A stretch of 64,000 nucleotides of DNA from positions 274,045-338,044 of the forward strand of contig NZ_DRFS01000019.1 of assembly GCF_011050415.1 (NCBI RefSeq), read 5' to 3'. Shown here in pieces: positions 55,860 through 64,000 of the stretch (position 1 is the first letter of the stretch; every line of letters starts with the position of its first letter). The DNA is from Halomonas sp. Lineage in GTDB: Bacteria; Pseudomonadota; Gammaproteobacteria; Pseudomonadales; Halomonadaceae. A program made the translations under genes and the position numbers. The notes under the pieces were generated by a model that was not told the origin of the DNA, ran no database searches, and saw nothing but the letters and a program-made list of their open reading frames with translations.

Positions 55860-56873
55860 ATGCCACTACTGCAAAGTATTGTGCACCGCCTTGATCCGAC
55901 GCTTGACGGTGAGCGCTTAACCCTAACCGCCGCACCCCACTCAGAGCAGGCGGCGCCCAGCGACGACCCGGTGATGGCGAGCCTAGTAGGTACGCTGAAC
56001 GACACCTATAACACCAAACCCAAAGGTTGGGGGCGCTTTGCCGAAGAGGGCGAGCAGGCAGGGCCACTCGCCATGTGGCTGCGCGACTATATGGCCGGTG
56101 AAAAAAGCTTTGTTGAGCTGTCAGTCGACCTGGCTGAACGGCTAGCCAAGCAGCTTCAAGAGCAGCTGTCAGTGAGTGGTTACTTAGTGATCAGCCACCA
56201 ACGTCAGGGTGATACCGAAACCCTATTAATCGCGTTAGTGCACCAGCGGGAAGGCATTGGTATTAATGCCGAGCACCACGCGGTGCCAGCGGCCCAGCTC
56301 AATGCCAGTCAGCTTACGCTGGCCGCACGTATCAATCTTACCCAGTGGCAAAGCGATGCGCCGAACGCCCAGTACGTGACTTTCCTAAAAGATCGCGGCG
56401 GTAAAAAACTCGCTGAAGGGCTGGTGGCGTTGCTAGGTATGGAGGAGGGCATTGATTCCCCAGCGGAAACCCGCACGCTGCTTAAAGCCTTTAGCGACTA
56501 TGTCGAGAAAGAAGATTTCGATGACGAAGTGAGTCGCGAAAAAACCGACACACTCGTGGATTACGCCAACGAGCAGTTGCGCCGTGGCGAGCCGATGACC
56601 CTGGACGAGCTTTCGGGATTAGTTAATGAACAGCAGCCCAAGGCGTTTTATGAGCATATACGCAACTCGGATTACGGGCTGTCGCCAGAGATTCCCCCCG
56701 ATAAGCGTACTCTGAGCCAGTTCCGCCGCTTTACCGGGCGCTCAGGGGGCGTCTCCATCAGCTTTGATTCACATCTGCTCGGTTCAAGTATTGAATACGA
56801 CGCCGCCCAGGATCGCCTGATTATCAAGCAAGTGCCTAAGCAGTTAAGAGAGCAGCTTACCAAAAAGGATTAA
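55860..56873 (+). CDS. yejK: Nucleoid-associated protein YejK/NdpA
   Basis: A 337-residue cytoplasmic protein of the NdpA family, found on the nucleoid in E. coli. Markers are an N-terminal IVHRLD segment, VISHQRQGDTETLLIALV, YVTFLKDRGGKKLAEG and a C-terminal FRRFTGRSGGVSISFDS. Its biochemical role is uncertain. It starts a run of genes (TerB, ExoD, YqhA) that may be cotranscribed. Confidence 0.85.
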   Translation: MPLLQSIVHRLDPTLDGERLTLTAAPHSEQAAPSDDPVMASLVGTLNDTYNTKPKGWGRFAEEGEQAGPLAMWLRDYMAGEKSFVELSVDLAERLAKQLQEQLSVSGYLVISHQRQGDTETLLIALVHQREGIGINAEHHAVPAAQLNASQLTLAARINLTQWQSDAPNAQYVTFLKDRGGKKLAEGLVALLGMEEGIDSPAETRTLLKAFSDYVEKEDFDDEVSREKTDTLVDYANEQLRRGEPMTLDELSGLVNEQQPKAFYEHIRNSDYGLSPEIPPDKRTLSQFRRFTGRSGGVSISFDSHLLGSSIEYDAAQDRLIIKQVPKQLREQLTKKD

Positions 56874-56910
56874 GGCAAGGTCGACGCTGACGCTACGAAG
56901 GAGAACACCT

Positions 56911-57375
56911 ATGTTGGAAGCTATCAGCCAATTTTTTCAACGCACGCTGGCCCAGCCAGAGCAGCGTGAAAATCAAGCGCTGACTCTGGAGCTGGCGACC
57001 GCAGCGCTGCTGTGTGAAGTCATGCGTGCTGACTACGACTCAAGCGATGCCGAGCGTGCTGCGCTGAGCCAAATGTTGATGTCTCGTTACCATTTAAGCG
57101 AAAACGCGGTGAAAGAGCTTATGGCGATGGCCGAGTCAGAAGTAGAAGACGCTGTCGATCACTACCAGTTTGTAAGTCTGATTAAAGAGCACTACCACTA
57201 CAACCAGCGCTGCGAGCTGGTGGCGCTCATGTGGCAACTGGCTTGGGCTGATGGAAGCATTGATCCCCTAGAAGAGCACCGCATTCGTCGTTTGGCGGAT
57301 CTGTTACATGTTAGCCACAGCGATTTTATTCGTACTAAGCTACAGGCAGAGGAGCGTCGCGCTGCCGATGAATAA
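56911..57375 (+). CDS. TerB-family protein
   Basis: A 154-residue all-helical TerB/DjlA-N-type protein. Acidic metal-binding-like motifs MRADYDSSDAERAAL and WADGSIDPLEEHRIRRLADLL repeat at a distance, as in TerB domains. AAGGAG precedes ATG 56911. The function of such stand-alone TerB proteins is unclear; they are linked to envelope or stress responses. Its end overlaps the start of the ExoD gene by eight bases. Confidence 0.8.
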   Translation: MLEAISQFFQRTLAQPEQRENQALTLELATAALLCEVMRADYDSSDAERAALSQMLMSRYHLSENAVKELMAMAESEVEDAVDHYQFVSLIKEHYHYNQRCELVALMWQLAWADGSIDPLEEHRIRRLADLLHVSHSDFIRTKLQAEERRAADE

Positions 57376-57964
57376 TGCCAATGATGACGCCTCAAGCTTG
57401 ACTGATTTAATCGACGCCATGGAGCAGATGGAGCGTGAAGATCCCAAAGTGAGCGTCGACGATATTGTTGAAGCGGTAGGGCGCCGCTCTTTTGGCCCAT
57501 TACTGTTGGTGGCCGGGTTAATCACTCTGGCACCGGTGATTGGCGATATACCGGGTATGCCCACACTGATGGCGGTACTGGTGCTACTGGTTTCTGGTCA
57601 GCTATTAGCTGGGCGTAAGACGTTCTGGTTGCCCCAATGGCTATTGCGCCGTTCAGTATCCCGTAAAGGGTTTGATAAAGCGCTTCGCTGGTTTAAAAAG
57701 CCGGCTAAATGGATAGATGGTTTACTTGGCGTGCGGTTGGCCTGGATGACAGGCTACGTAGGTATTCGCGCTACTGCCCTGGCCTGTTTGCTGGTGGCGG
57801 TTGCCATGCCACCGATGGAGTTTATCCCCTTTACCGCCAATGGTGCCGGGCTGGCTCTCACGTTGTTCGGCTTGGGGCTCGTTGCGCGGGATGGCCTAGT
57901 GCTCGCGTTAGGTTTTTTGCTGACTGCGGTGACGTTTGCTGTGGTTTTAATAAATCTGTTGTAG
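57368..57964 (+). CDS. ExoD-family membrane protein
   Basis: A 198-residue protein. A soluble N-terminus with VSVDDIVEAVGRRSFGPLLLVAGL, cut here to VDDIVEAVGRRSFGPLLL, leads into four to five helices. PVIGDIPGMPTLMAVLVLLVSGQ is the ExoD signature region (core GDIPGMPTLMAVLV). The ATG at 57368 overlaps the TerB gene; the frame also extends upstream inside that gene. ExoD was linked to exopolysaccharide production in Rhizobium, but the molecular role is unknown. Confidence 0.82.
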   Translation: MNNANDDASSLTDLIDAMEQMEREDPKVSVDDIVEAVGRRSFGPLLLVAGLITLAPVIGDIPGMPTLMAVLVLLVSGQLLAGRKTFWLPQWLLRRSVSRKGFDKALRWFKKPAKWIDGLLGVRLAWMTGYVGIRATALACLLVAVAMPPMEFIPFTANGAGLALTLFGLGLVARDGLVLALGFLLTAVTFAVVLINLL

Positions 57965-58009
57965 TCTCGCTGCTATTAACGATTAGCTTGCTGGAACAGG
58001 AAATACATT

Positions 58010-58582
58010 ATGTCAGAACCTCTACCGCCAACCCCGCCGTCACATTCTTCCGATAAACCCGAGCACCAAAGCGTTTGGGAGCGGCGAATTGAAACGGCCC
58101 TGTGGAATTCACGCTTCTTGGTGATGCTTGCGGTGGTGCCCAGCCTGCTGGGCTCATTAATGCTGTTTATCGTCGGTACCGTGGATATTTTAAAGGTGGT
58201 TCGCGATGTAATGAGCTACTACCTGTTCGGCGGTGTGCAAGATATTCACGACAGCTTAGTGCCCGACATCATTATTGCAGTCGATATTTACCTGATCGCC
58301 ATTGTGCTGCTGATTTTCGGCTTAGGCGTTTATCGACTGTTTGTTTCCCGCATTGATCAGGCAGAAGAGAGCAATCTTCGTCACCCTTTTAACGTCGCCT
58401 CTTTGGATCAGCTCAAAGATAAAATCGCCCGCGTAGTGATCCTGGCGGTCATTATTGAATTCTTCCGTGCGGTGGTGGATATCCGTTTTTCCACCCCACT
58501 GGAAGCAATCTACTTGGCGATTTCGGTGCTGGCCCTTGCAGCCGCGCTCTACTTAATGAGCCTTGGTCACAAGGGCGAGTAA
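58010..58582 (+). CDS. YqhA/UPF0114-family membrane protein
   Basis: A 190-residue membrane protein with three to four helices. WNSRFLVMLAVVPSLLGSLM, IIIAVDIYLIAIVLLIFGLG and NVASLDQLKDKIARVV fit the YqhA family. The N-terminal 25 residues are polar and Pro-rich. AGGAAA precedes ATG 58010. Function is unknown. Confidence 0.82.
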   Translation: MSEPLPPTPPSHSSDKPEHQSVWERRIETALWNSRFLVMLAVVPSLLGSLMLFIVGTVDILKVVRDVMSYYLFGGVQDIHDSLVPDIIIAVDIYLIAIVLLIFGLGVYRLFVSRIDQAEESNLRHPFNVASLDQLKDKIARVVILAVIIEFFRAVVDIRFSTPLEAIYLAISVLALAAALYLMSLGHKGE

Positions 58583-58631
58583 ACGGCTACGGAATGTCTA
58601 AGGACAAAGCGCGCACGTACCCGTTATGTGG

Positions 58632-59660
58632 CTAACTCTCGCTATCACTTGATGATAAAAGCCCGATCACCAATCTATTTAACGCTTGCTGAAACTGCCC
58701 GCCGGGAGAGGGCGGGTTGGGGTTTGAGGTGATCACCACCGTCATCTCCCGCTCAGGAATAACATAGAGCGCTTGACCGCCGAAGCCACGCCCGTAATAC
58801 ACCGCTTCTCCGGCTAGCTGGGTAATAAACCAGCCATAGCCGTAGCCATCACCGGTCCACTGTGATGAGCCACGTGGCTGCCATGATTCGGCTACCCAGC
58901 CTTCTGGCAGTACACGCTGGCTATTTCCAGAATCATCAAACACCAAGCCATCATTACGGTACAGCTCGCCAACTTCAATCAATGCCCGGGGCGAAAGCTG
59001 CATATCATTCCCACCAAAATAGATGCCCTGTGGGTCGCGTAACCATGGTGGAATATTGATATTGAGTGGCTCACCTAACAAACGCTGGGCAAGCGCATAG
59101 GTGGTCTCACCGCTAGCATGGGTGAGCGCTGCTGAAAGCAGGTGGCTGGTGCCGGTTGAATAGAGCATTTGCCCGCCGGGTTCGTCCACAAAGGGGCGCG
59201 TTAAGGCATCGTTCACCCAATTGGAACTCGCCACCCAGGCACTGTAGTTGCCGCCGGAGGTGCGCTCTAGCCCCGCCTGCTGGGAGAGTAAATGCGCAAC
59301 GGTAATATTACCCACCTGAGGGGCAGTGCCGTTAGGCAGGTTAGAACCAAATAGCTCCACCATCGGCTGCTCTGCCGATTCAATAATACCCGCCTCAATG
59401 GCCGCGCCTGTAATCGCCGCTAACACCGTTTTAGACAACGACTTGATATTAGTGGGTGATGCCACCCCAGGGCCGCCTTGATGATACTCGTGGATAATCT
59501 CACCATCATGCGCGACGACGACTGCATGCACCCGATCAAGCTCAGAAGTGGCGCTGTTAAGCGCTGAAAATGCTCCAGATGAAGGCGCATTTGCTGCCAC
59601 ATCAGCAGTATGAAACAGCGATATAACAGCACATGACATAAGCAAAACAGTAGCGCGCAT
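58632..59660 (-). CDS. Exported beta-lactamase-family (class C-like) serine hydrolase
   Basis: A 342-residue protein with a signal peptide ending around DVAANA. The nucleophile motif is S-L-S-K in NIKSLSKTVLAA, and a Tyr occurs in LYSTGTSHLLSAAL (Y-S-T in place of Y-x-N). RGFGGQALYVIPE near the C-terminus corresponds to the third motif of the family. Such proteins include esterases and peptidases; antibiotic hydrolysis is not implied. It is a single gene converging with the YqhA gene. Confidence 0.78.
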   Translation of the reverse strand: MRATVLLMSCAVISLFHTADVAANAPSSGAFSALNSATSELDRVHAVVVAHDGEIIHEYHQGGPGVASPTNIKSLSKTVLAAITGAAIEAGIIESAEQPMVELFGSNLPNGTAPQVGNITVAHLLSQQAGLERTSGGNYSAWVASSNWVNDALTRPFVDEPGGQMLYSTGTSHLLSAALTHASGETTYALAQRLLGEPLNINIPPWLRDPQGIYFGGNDMQLSPRALIEVGELYRNDGLVFDDSGNSQRVLPEGWVAESWQPRGSSQWTGDGYGYGWFITQLAGEAVYYGRGFGGQALYVIPEREMTVVITSNPNPPSPGGQFQQALNRLVIGLLSSSDSES

Positions 59661-59848
59661 TGCAGTACCTTGAGGATGAGTGACAAGGGTTCGAGGGTGG
59701 GAAGCCTAGGAGGTTCCGCAACAAATCGATTAAGGAATTCCACCTACATCAAGCAAAGTAGAAAAAAACCTGCTAGGCTGGTGGTGTTGTTTTAAAGGTA
59801 AGCAAGCCTTTGATTTCCCCTAAAACGCAAATAAGCAAGGAGTGCCCT

Positions 59849-59923
59849 ATGCGTAATATTATCTATATCGTTGGTCTAATCGTGGTTGTTTTATTCATTC
59901 TTTCGATGCTCGGCCTGCGCTAA
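59849..59923 (+). CDS. 24-residue single-helix membrane peptide
   Basis: ATG 59849 opens a 24-codon frame encoding MRNIIYIVGLIVVVLFILSM then LGLR and a stop. It is one hydrophobic helix with an Arg at each end. AAGGAG stands seven bases upstream, and a strong intrinsic terminator follows 34 bases after the stop, so this is a complete small transcription unit. The composition and signals make it very likely to be translated. The function is unknown. The gap 59661-59848 before it must contain its promoter, but no clear -35/-10 was found. Confidence 0.75.
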   Translation: MRNIIYIVGLIVVVLFILSMLGLR

Positions 59924-59956
59924 GTCTGCACGTTAGCTCAAGAAAATAAGCCCAAT

Positions 59957-59996
59957 AAAAAACCGCTTATAGGGGTCACCTACAAGCGGTTTTTTT
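59957..59996. terminator. Bidirectional intrinsic terminator
   Basis: ACCGCTT and AAGCGGT pair, extended past one mismatch by TAGG/CCTA, with AAAAA on one side and seven T on the other. It can end the small peptide transcript rightwards and the gene at 60020 leftwards. Confidence 0.9.
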
Positions 59997-60019
59997 ATGT
60001 CATTTTTAACTAATGCCGA

Positions 60020-60400
60020 TCAGGCGCAGTCAGCAGCACCCTGACCGAACATATCAAACATTAATTCACGGCCCAGGTTGGTCAATACAAAGCGGCCATA
60101 CTCGTTAAATGTAGCGGCACCGCTCGCCTCCATCACCTGCTGACAAGTGGCCCAGGTAGGGGCGGCAGCGCTAAGCGCAAGCAATTCACGGCGCGTTAAG
60201 CCACGCTGGGCAAGCGTAATGGTTTCGAGCACATGACCGTGGTCGTAAAGTAATTCAGCGGCAATGGATAAACACTGGCGCAGGCTACGTTGAACGGTGG
60301 CAGCAATAGATAGCCCCTGAGTAGAACCCTGGAAGGTTTGTGGGGCGCGTTCAGTAAGCTCGGGAGGCCTAGGTTTTGGAGGCATAAGTTCTGGAAGCAT
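60020..60400 (-). CDS. Hypothetical 126-residue protein
   Basis: Unrecognised protein with a Pro-rich N-terminus (MLPELMPPKPRPPEL), then two helical stretches, the second including RRELLALSAAAPTW and YGRFVLTNLGRELMFDMFGQ. There is no signal peptide or membrane helix. ATG 60400 has AGGAGA eight bases ahead; the frame extends 16 codons further upstream without a ribosome site. The helical C-terminus is somewhat phasin-like, but that is weak. Confidence 0.6.
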   Translation of the reverse strand: MLPELMPPKPRPPELTERAPQTFQGSTQGLSIAATVQRSLRQCLSIAAELLYDHGHVLETITLAQRGLTRRELLALSAAAPTWATCQQVMEASGAATFNEYGRFVLTNLGRELMFDMFGQGAADCA

Positions 60401-60633
60401 CGTATGTTCTCCTGCAATTAGCACCAAGATGGGCTTGTTGCAGCGCATTATAAACCAAGGTCGATATTAGACCAAGGTCTATAAGTTGTTTGCGCGAGAT
60501 TACGTTGAAATGTCATCAAATAATTTTATTTTAACTGCTCCCTATTAACTGGGGCGGCAAGTACGACGGTAAGCGAGGCCGCACTGAGCGTACCTTTTGT
60601 AACATTTTGACACGTAATAAAAGCGATAAATAT

Positions 60634-60660
60634 TTAAGTTAAATGTTAAATGGTCGATAG
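60634..60660 (+). promoter_or_regulatory. Sigma28 (FliA) promoter of the first fliD
   Basis: TTAAGTTA-N11-GTCGATAG compares with the sigma28 consensus TAAAGTTT-N11-GCCGATAA at six of eight positions in each box and with exact spacing. It ends 81 bases before ATG 60742. The remaining part of the gap 60449-60741 shows no other feature. Confidence 0.65.
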
Positions 60661-60741
60661 TTTTTAATAACCACGACTATGAGTTTTCGCATGAACAGCG
60701 TAAGCACCAGCAAGAAAACGCTATAATAAGGACGGTAATGT

Positions 60742-62088
60742 ATGGCTTCCATTTCATCACTCGGTATTGGCTCAGGCTTAGACCTCAACGGCTTATTGGA
60801 TCAGTTGCAAGAAGCCGAGCGCGGTAAACTTGAGCCCATTGAGCAACAACTGGAAACCCAGCAGACTAAAATTTCTGCCTATGGTCAGCTTCAGAGTTCA
60901 CTCTCAGCGTTTCAAGACGCTGCTGATGCACTCAACGAAAGTGCCCTTTACGAAAGCCTTTCCACCAACGTTGGCGGTTCAGCCATAACCGCTGCTGCCG
61001 ATGCAGAAGCGCAGCCCGGTAGCTATAATGTCACGGTTGATCAATTAGCGACCGCAGGCACACTCGCGACAGCGTCGGTCGCTGATCCTGAAGCTTCCCG
61101 AACTAATACGGATCGCATCTTAACTCTACAGTTCGCTGGTGATGATCAAGCAGATGTGCCAGTGCAGATTGCTGCCGGAAGCTCTCTAGAAGATATTCGT
61201 GATGCGATAAATGCAACCGAAGATAGCGGCGTTTCTGCCTCTATTATCTTTGATGGTGAAGAGTATCGCTTAGCGTTGAACTCTACCCAAACCGGTGAAG
61301 CCGCTTCAATTTCGGGTCTTGAGTGGGATGGTGCTGACAATCCGCTGGAGGCTGATGTCATTCAAGAAGGCCAAAATGCGTTGTTAAACGTTAACGGCAT
61401 CGAGATCACTAGCCCGACTAACCAAGTTGAGGGCGCGATTCAAGGTGTAACACTCAACCTTGAAGAAGAAGGCAGCAGTACCGTTGTTGTGGAGCAAGAC
61501 ACTCGCGCAGTGCGTGAAGCCATAACAAGCTTTGTTGATGCTTACAATGACCTGAAAGAAACGATGGGTGAGTTAACCAGCTTTGACCCTGACACCGGAA
61601 TAGCCGGTGAGCTGCTAGGCGACAGCGCTGTACGCACCGTAGAATCTCGCATGCGCAGTATACTGAGCGGTGGGGTGGAAGGTGAGTTCTCCATGCTCAG
61701 TGATATTGGTATCTCACTGCAGCGAGACGGTACGCTCGAAATCGATGACGGCGCGCTTGATAACGCCATTGCCAATAATCAAGATGCACTCTCTAGTTTC
61801 TTCGCAGGCGATTCAGCTGAATCTGGCATGGCAGGTCAAATAAACACCACCATTGACCAGCTGCTGAGCAGCAATGGCACCGTAACAGGCGCAATTTCGG
61901 GTGCGGAAAATCGCTCAGAAGCGCTGGTTGAACGCTACACACGTATGGAACAATCAATTGAGCAAACAATATCACGCTACCGTACCCAGTTTGGCCAGCT
62001 AGATAGTATGATCGCTCAAATGAACCAGACCAGTGACTACCTCACCCAACAGTTTGATGCGCTAGATGCTCAGTTAGGTCGTAGATAA
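60742..62088 (+). CDS. fliD: Flagellar filament cap protein FliD, copy 1
   Basis: A 448-residue HAP2 protein that caps the growing flagellar filament and helps flagellin assemble. The N-terminal D0 coiled region starts SISSLGIGSGLDLNGLLDQL; the C-terminal D0 helix ends SDYLTQQFDALDAQLGRR. The variable surface domains lie between about residues 90 and 240. It is transcribed from a sigma28-type promoter and ends at a terminator (62113). A paralogue follows immediately (62292). No other flagellar genes are in the window. Confidence 0.9.
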   Translation: MASISSLGIGSGLDLNGLLDQLQEAERGKLEPIEQQLETQQTKISAYGQLQSSLSAFQDAADALNESALYESLSTNVGGSAITAAADAEAQPGSYNVTVDQLATAGTLATASVADPEASRTNTDRILTLQFAGDDQADVPVQIAAGSSLEDIRDAINATEDSGVSASIIFDGEEYRLALNSTQTGEAASISGLEWDGADNPLEADVIQEGQNALLNVNGIEITSPTNQVEGAIQGVTLNLEEEGSSTVVVEQDTRAVREAITSFVDAYNDLKETMGELTSFDPDTGIAGELLGDSAVRTVESRMRSILSGGVEGEFSMLSDIGISLQRDGTLEIDDGALDNAIANNQDALSSFFAGDSAESGMAGQINTTIDQLLSSNGTVTGAISGAENRSEALVERYTRMEQSIEQTISRYRTQFGQLDSMIAQMNQTSDYLTQQFDALDAQLGRR

Positions 62089-62112
62089 TCAGTTCGCTGA
62101 ATAGGTTAGCTC

Positions 62113-62141
62113 ACAAACGCCTGCGCTAAGCAGGCGTTTTT
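62113..62141 (+). terminator. Intrinsic terminator between the two fliD genes
   Basis: AAACGCCTG and CAGGCGTTT form a perfect nine-base stem with a CGCTAAG loop and a run of five T. The two fliD genes are therefore separate transcription units. Confidence 0.9.
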
Positions 62142-62183
62142 GTTAATAAAAACTAAAAATAAAGTTAGCGAAAGAAAAAGCGC

Positions 62184-62210
62184 TAAAGTTGGCCTCTTTT
62201 CAGTCGATAA
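62184..62210 (+). promoter_or_regulatory. Sigma28 (FliA) promoter of the second fliD
   Basis: TAAAGTTG-N11-GTCGATAA matches the sigma28 consensus at seven of eight positions in each box with exact 11-base spacing. The -10 ends 81 bases before ATG 62292, the same leader length as for the first copy. Confidence 0.85.
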
Positions 62211-62291
62211 CGATGTATAGCAAATTTATCAGCGCGCAACGGCTGCGCGTAACGTTTTTGGTTTAGCCTTTTGCACTGAGGAACCCCCAGT

Positions 62292-63683
62292 ATGGCGACG
62301 ATAACCTCCCTTGGCGTTGGCTCGGGTCTTGACCTGACCGGCCTGCTGGATCAATTACAAGACGCGGAGCGCGGCAAGCTTGCGCCTATTACTCAGCAGA
62401 AAAAAGATCAGCAAGCTAAAATTTCGGCCTACGGTCAACTACAAACCTCGCTCAATGCGTTTCAAGACGCCTTAGCGAAAATTAACGACCCCAAGCTTTA
62501 CCAAAGTCTTTCCGCCAATGTGCGCGGAGATGATATTAAAGCTACCACGAGCGCTAGTGCATTACCGGGAAGTTACCGCGTAGAAGTTAGCCAACTGGCG
62601 ACGTCTGGCACGCTCGCTTCAGGTCGTGTTGATCAAAAAGATCAAGCGCTGGATCTGCAGGGCGCTACTGCGCTTAAGCTAAGTTTTGGCGGTGGTGAGT
62701 CGGTGGATATCGCCATTGCTCCAGGTAGCACCTTAAACAGCATTCGTGATGCGATTAACACCAACAAAGAAGCTGGTGTTAACGCCACTATTATCAATGA
62801 TGGCACGGGCTATCGACTGGCCTTAAGTTCGAAAACCACCGGCGCTGATGCTTCTATCGAAAGCTTTAGCTTTGCCGATGCGGCAGGTGAGACAGTTGCA
62901 GGCCCTTTTGCTGAAGATGCTGCCACCAAACGGGCGGGTGAAGATGCCCAGCTAACCGTTAACGGTATTGCTATTAGCAGCGCCACCAATCAAATTGAAG
63001 GCGCTATTCAGGGTGTAACGCTCAACCTTGGAGAACTCAGCATTGCTGATGGTGAAACCGCGACCAGCACCATCAATATTGAGCGTGATACGCTAAAACA
63101 GCGCGAAGCGATTAACGGCTTTGTAAAAGCCTTTAATGATTTAAAAGGCACCATCGGCAAGCTGACATCGTTTAATGGTGAAAGCGCCACCGCTGGCGAA
63201 TTGCTGGGCGATAACGCTGTACGCACCATTGAATCACGCCTGCGCAGTGTATTAACCGGCGGCGTGGAAGGTGGCGAGCTATCTACCCTGAACCAGCTAG
63301 GCATTTCGTTACAGCGCGACGGAACATTAGAAGTTGACGATGCTAAGCTTAGCGACTTGGTGGCCAACAACCCCCAGGCATTAAGCAGCTTTTTTGCTGG
63401 TGATAAAAAAGAGAGTGGCTTGGCTGGCAAGTTAGGCGCATCAGTTGAGCAGATGCTAGGTAATAATGGTGTTCTTAAAGGCGCGATCACCGGTGCTGAA
63501 AATCGCGTTAAGAGCTTAGATACGCGCTTTGAGCGTATGGAAAAATCTATCGACGCGACTATTGCGCGCTACCGAAGCCAGTTTAGTCAATTGGATGTGA
63601 TGGTATCGCAGATGAACAGCATGAGCTCCTACCTGACCCAGCAGTTCGATGCGATGGATGCACAGCTAGGTCGCAGGCGATAA
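62292..63683 (+). CDS. fliD: Flagellar filament cap protein FliD, copy 2
   Basis: A 463-residue FliD paralogue. The terminal D0 parts are nearly those of copy 1 (TSLGVGSGLDLTGLLDQLQD at the start, SYLTQQFDAMDAQLGRRR at the end). Central domains differ, with extra sequence around residues 190-215 and a Lys-richer composition. It probably forms the pentameric cap too, either as an alternative or mixed subunit. It has its own sigma28 promoter and is followed by a terminator hairpin at 63714. Confidence 0.9.
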   Translation: MATITSLGVGSGLDLTGLLDQLQDAERGKLAPITQQKKDQQAKISAYGQLQTSLNAFQDALAKINDPKLYQSLSANVRGDDIKATTSASALPGSYRVEVSQLATSGTLASGRVDQKDQALDLQGATALKLSFGGGESVDIAIAPGSTLNSIRDAINTNKEAGVNATIINDGTGYRLALSSKTTGADASIESFSFADAAGETVAGPFAEDAATKRAGEDAQLTVNGIAISSATNQIEGAIQGVTLNLGELSIADGETATSTINIERDTLKQREAINGFVKAFNDLKGTIGKLTSFNGESATAGELLGDNAVRTIESRLRSVLTGGVEGGELSTLNQLGISLQRDGTLEVDDAKLSDLVANNPQALSSFFAGDKKESGLAGKLGASVEQMLGNNGVLKGAITGAENRVKSLDTRFERMEKSIDATIARYRSQFSQLDVMVSQMNSMSSYLTQQFDAMDAQLGRRR

Positions 63684-63713
63684 GTAAACGCAAACGATAA
63701 TATCAGTATGATT

Positions 63714-63737
63714 AAGCAGCGCCGCGCGCTGCTTTTC
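63714..63737 (+). terminator. Intrinsic terminator after the second fliD
   Basis: AAGCAGCGC and GCGCTGCTT form a perfect nine-base stem with a CGC loop, followed by TT-CTG-TTT. It lies 30 bases after the stop. Confidence 0.8.
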
Positions 63738-63807
63738 TGTTTATACCGTTGCGTAACCGTATATAGCACTGCCATGCTAAGATAAATGAGACCCTAAAGG
63801 AGGGCGC

Positions 63808-64000
63808 ATGGCAAAGCACTACGATACTGGCTATAAAGAGCTCTTCAGCTATCCCGAGTTTGTCCAGCAACTGATCGAAGGATTTACCCCGCCAGAAATA
63901 GCCGAATTAATGGATTTCAGCACATTACGGCTGCATAGCGGAAATTACATCACCCCGCTGTTTGAAGAAAAATTTGAAGATCTAGTATGGTCAGTGCAAA
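63808..64000 (+). CDS. Rpn-family recombination-promoting nuclease/putative transposase (partial)
   Basis: The frame opens at ATG 63808 with AAAGGAGG just ahead and runs off the window after 64 codons. The start KHYDTGYKELFSYPEFVQQL followed by LIEGFTP and FEEKFEDLVW is typical of the Rpn/PD-(D/E)XK proteins once called transposase_31. The catalytic residues would lie beyond the edge. Such genes often occur as recent insertions next to core genes. Confidence 0.75.
   Translation, partial: MAKHYDTGYKELFSYPEFVQQLIEGFTPPEIAELMDFSTLRLHSGNYITPLFEEKFEDLVWSVQ

Noticed and set aside
52570..59660. Antibiotic resistance beta-lactamases
   Set aside because: Both proteins have serine-hydrolase motifs, but neither shows the full residue set of a known resistance class. 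Calling them resistance genes is not supported.

Overview
The window looks like chromosome of a halophilic gammaproteobacterium of the Halomonas/Vreelandella type. The grounds are moderate-to-high GC in most of it, many acidic proteins, an abundance of TRAP transporters, yadGH, yejK, ppiC and fliD homologues, and familiar gammaproteobacterial gene neighbourhoods. The species assignment is inference; no rRNA or tRNA gene was seen.

About 50 kb (543-50686) is one large sugar-acid catabolic island with five uptake systems. Region A (543-12856) has an L-fuconate dehydratase / FAH-family / FAD-oxidase operon on the minus strand. It is divergent from an SDR-pdxA2-four-carbon-acid-sugar-kinase operon, which is followed by a TRAP transporter, an Ldh_2 dehydrogenase and a GntR regulator. 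Region B (12880-23386) is an oxidative (Weimberg-type) pentose system: TRAP, GguC/AraD1-type dehydratase and alpha-ketoglutarate semialdehyde dehydrogenase (KGSADH) on the minus strand, divergent from D-xylonate dehydratase, an EamA exporter, a GntR regulator and an L-arabinose/D-galactose 1-dehydrogenase. Region C (23395-41510) has a UxaA-type dehydratase operon with its own unusual double-winged-helix GntR regulator and three dehydrogenases. It is divergent from a second TRAP-GguC-KGSADH module, then an iron alcohol dehydrogenase, a tripartite tricarboxylate (Tct) transporter, an L-arabinonate dehydratase and a truncated SDR remnant. Much of 26.4-39.5 kb looks more AT-rich than its surroundings. 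Region D (41576-50686) is a ROK-regulated sugar ABC transporter with a TIM-barrel isomerase, a Gfo/Idh/MocA oxidoreductase, a XylB-like sugar 1-dehydrogenase and an aldose-1-epimerase.

Taken together, aldoses are oxidised at C1 (22460, 49008), dehydrated by IlvD/Edd or enolase-superfamily enzymes (18830, 39575, 1961), dehydrated again by FAH/GguC-fold enzymes (3309, 14469, 32052) and oxidised to 2-oxoglutarate by KGSADH (12880, 33124). Four-carbon acids go through kinase plus PdxA2 to dihydroxyacetone phosphate. No sugar lactonase was recognised.

The right end (50.7-64 kb) is mostly core genome. It has a striking sigma54-type promoter with a structured leader in front of a small, extremely acidic exported protein, then an acyltransferase-like membrane protein, a class-A-beta-lactamase-like protein, a parvulin, yadGH-like ABC exporter genes, yejK, TerB and ExoD genes, a YqhA-family protein, a serine hydrolase, a 24-residue membrane peptide, two tandem fliD genes each behind a sigma28-type promoter, and the start of an Rpn-family nuclease/transposase-like gene.
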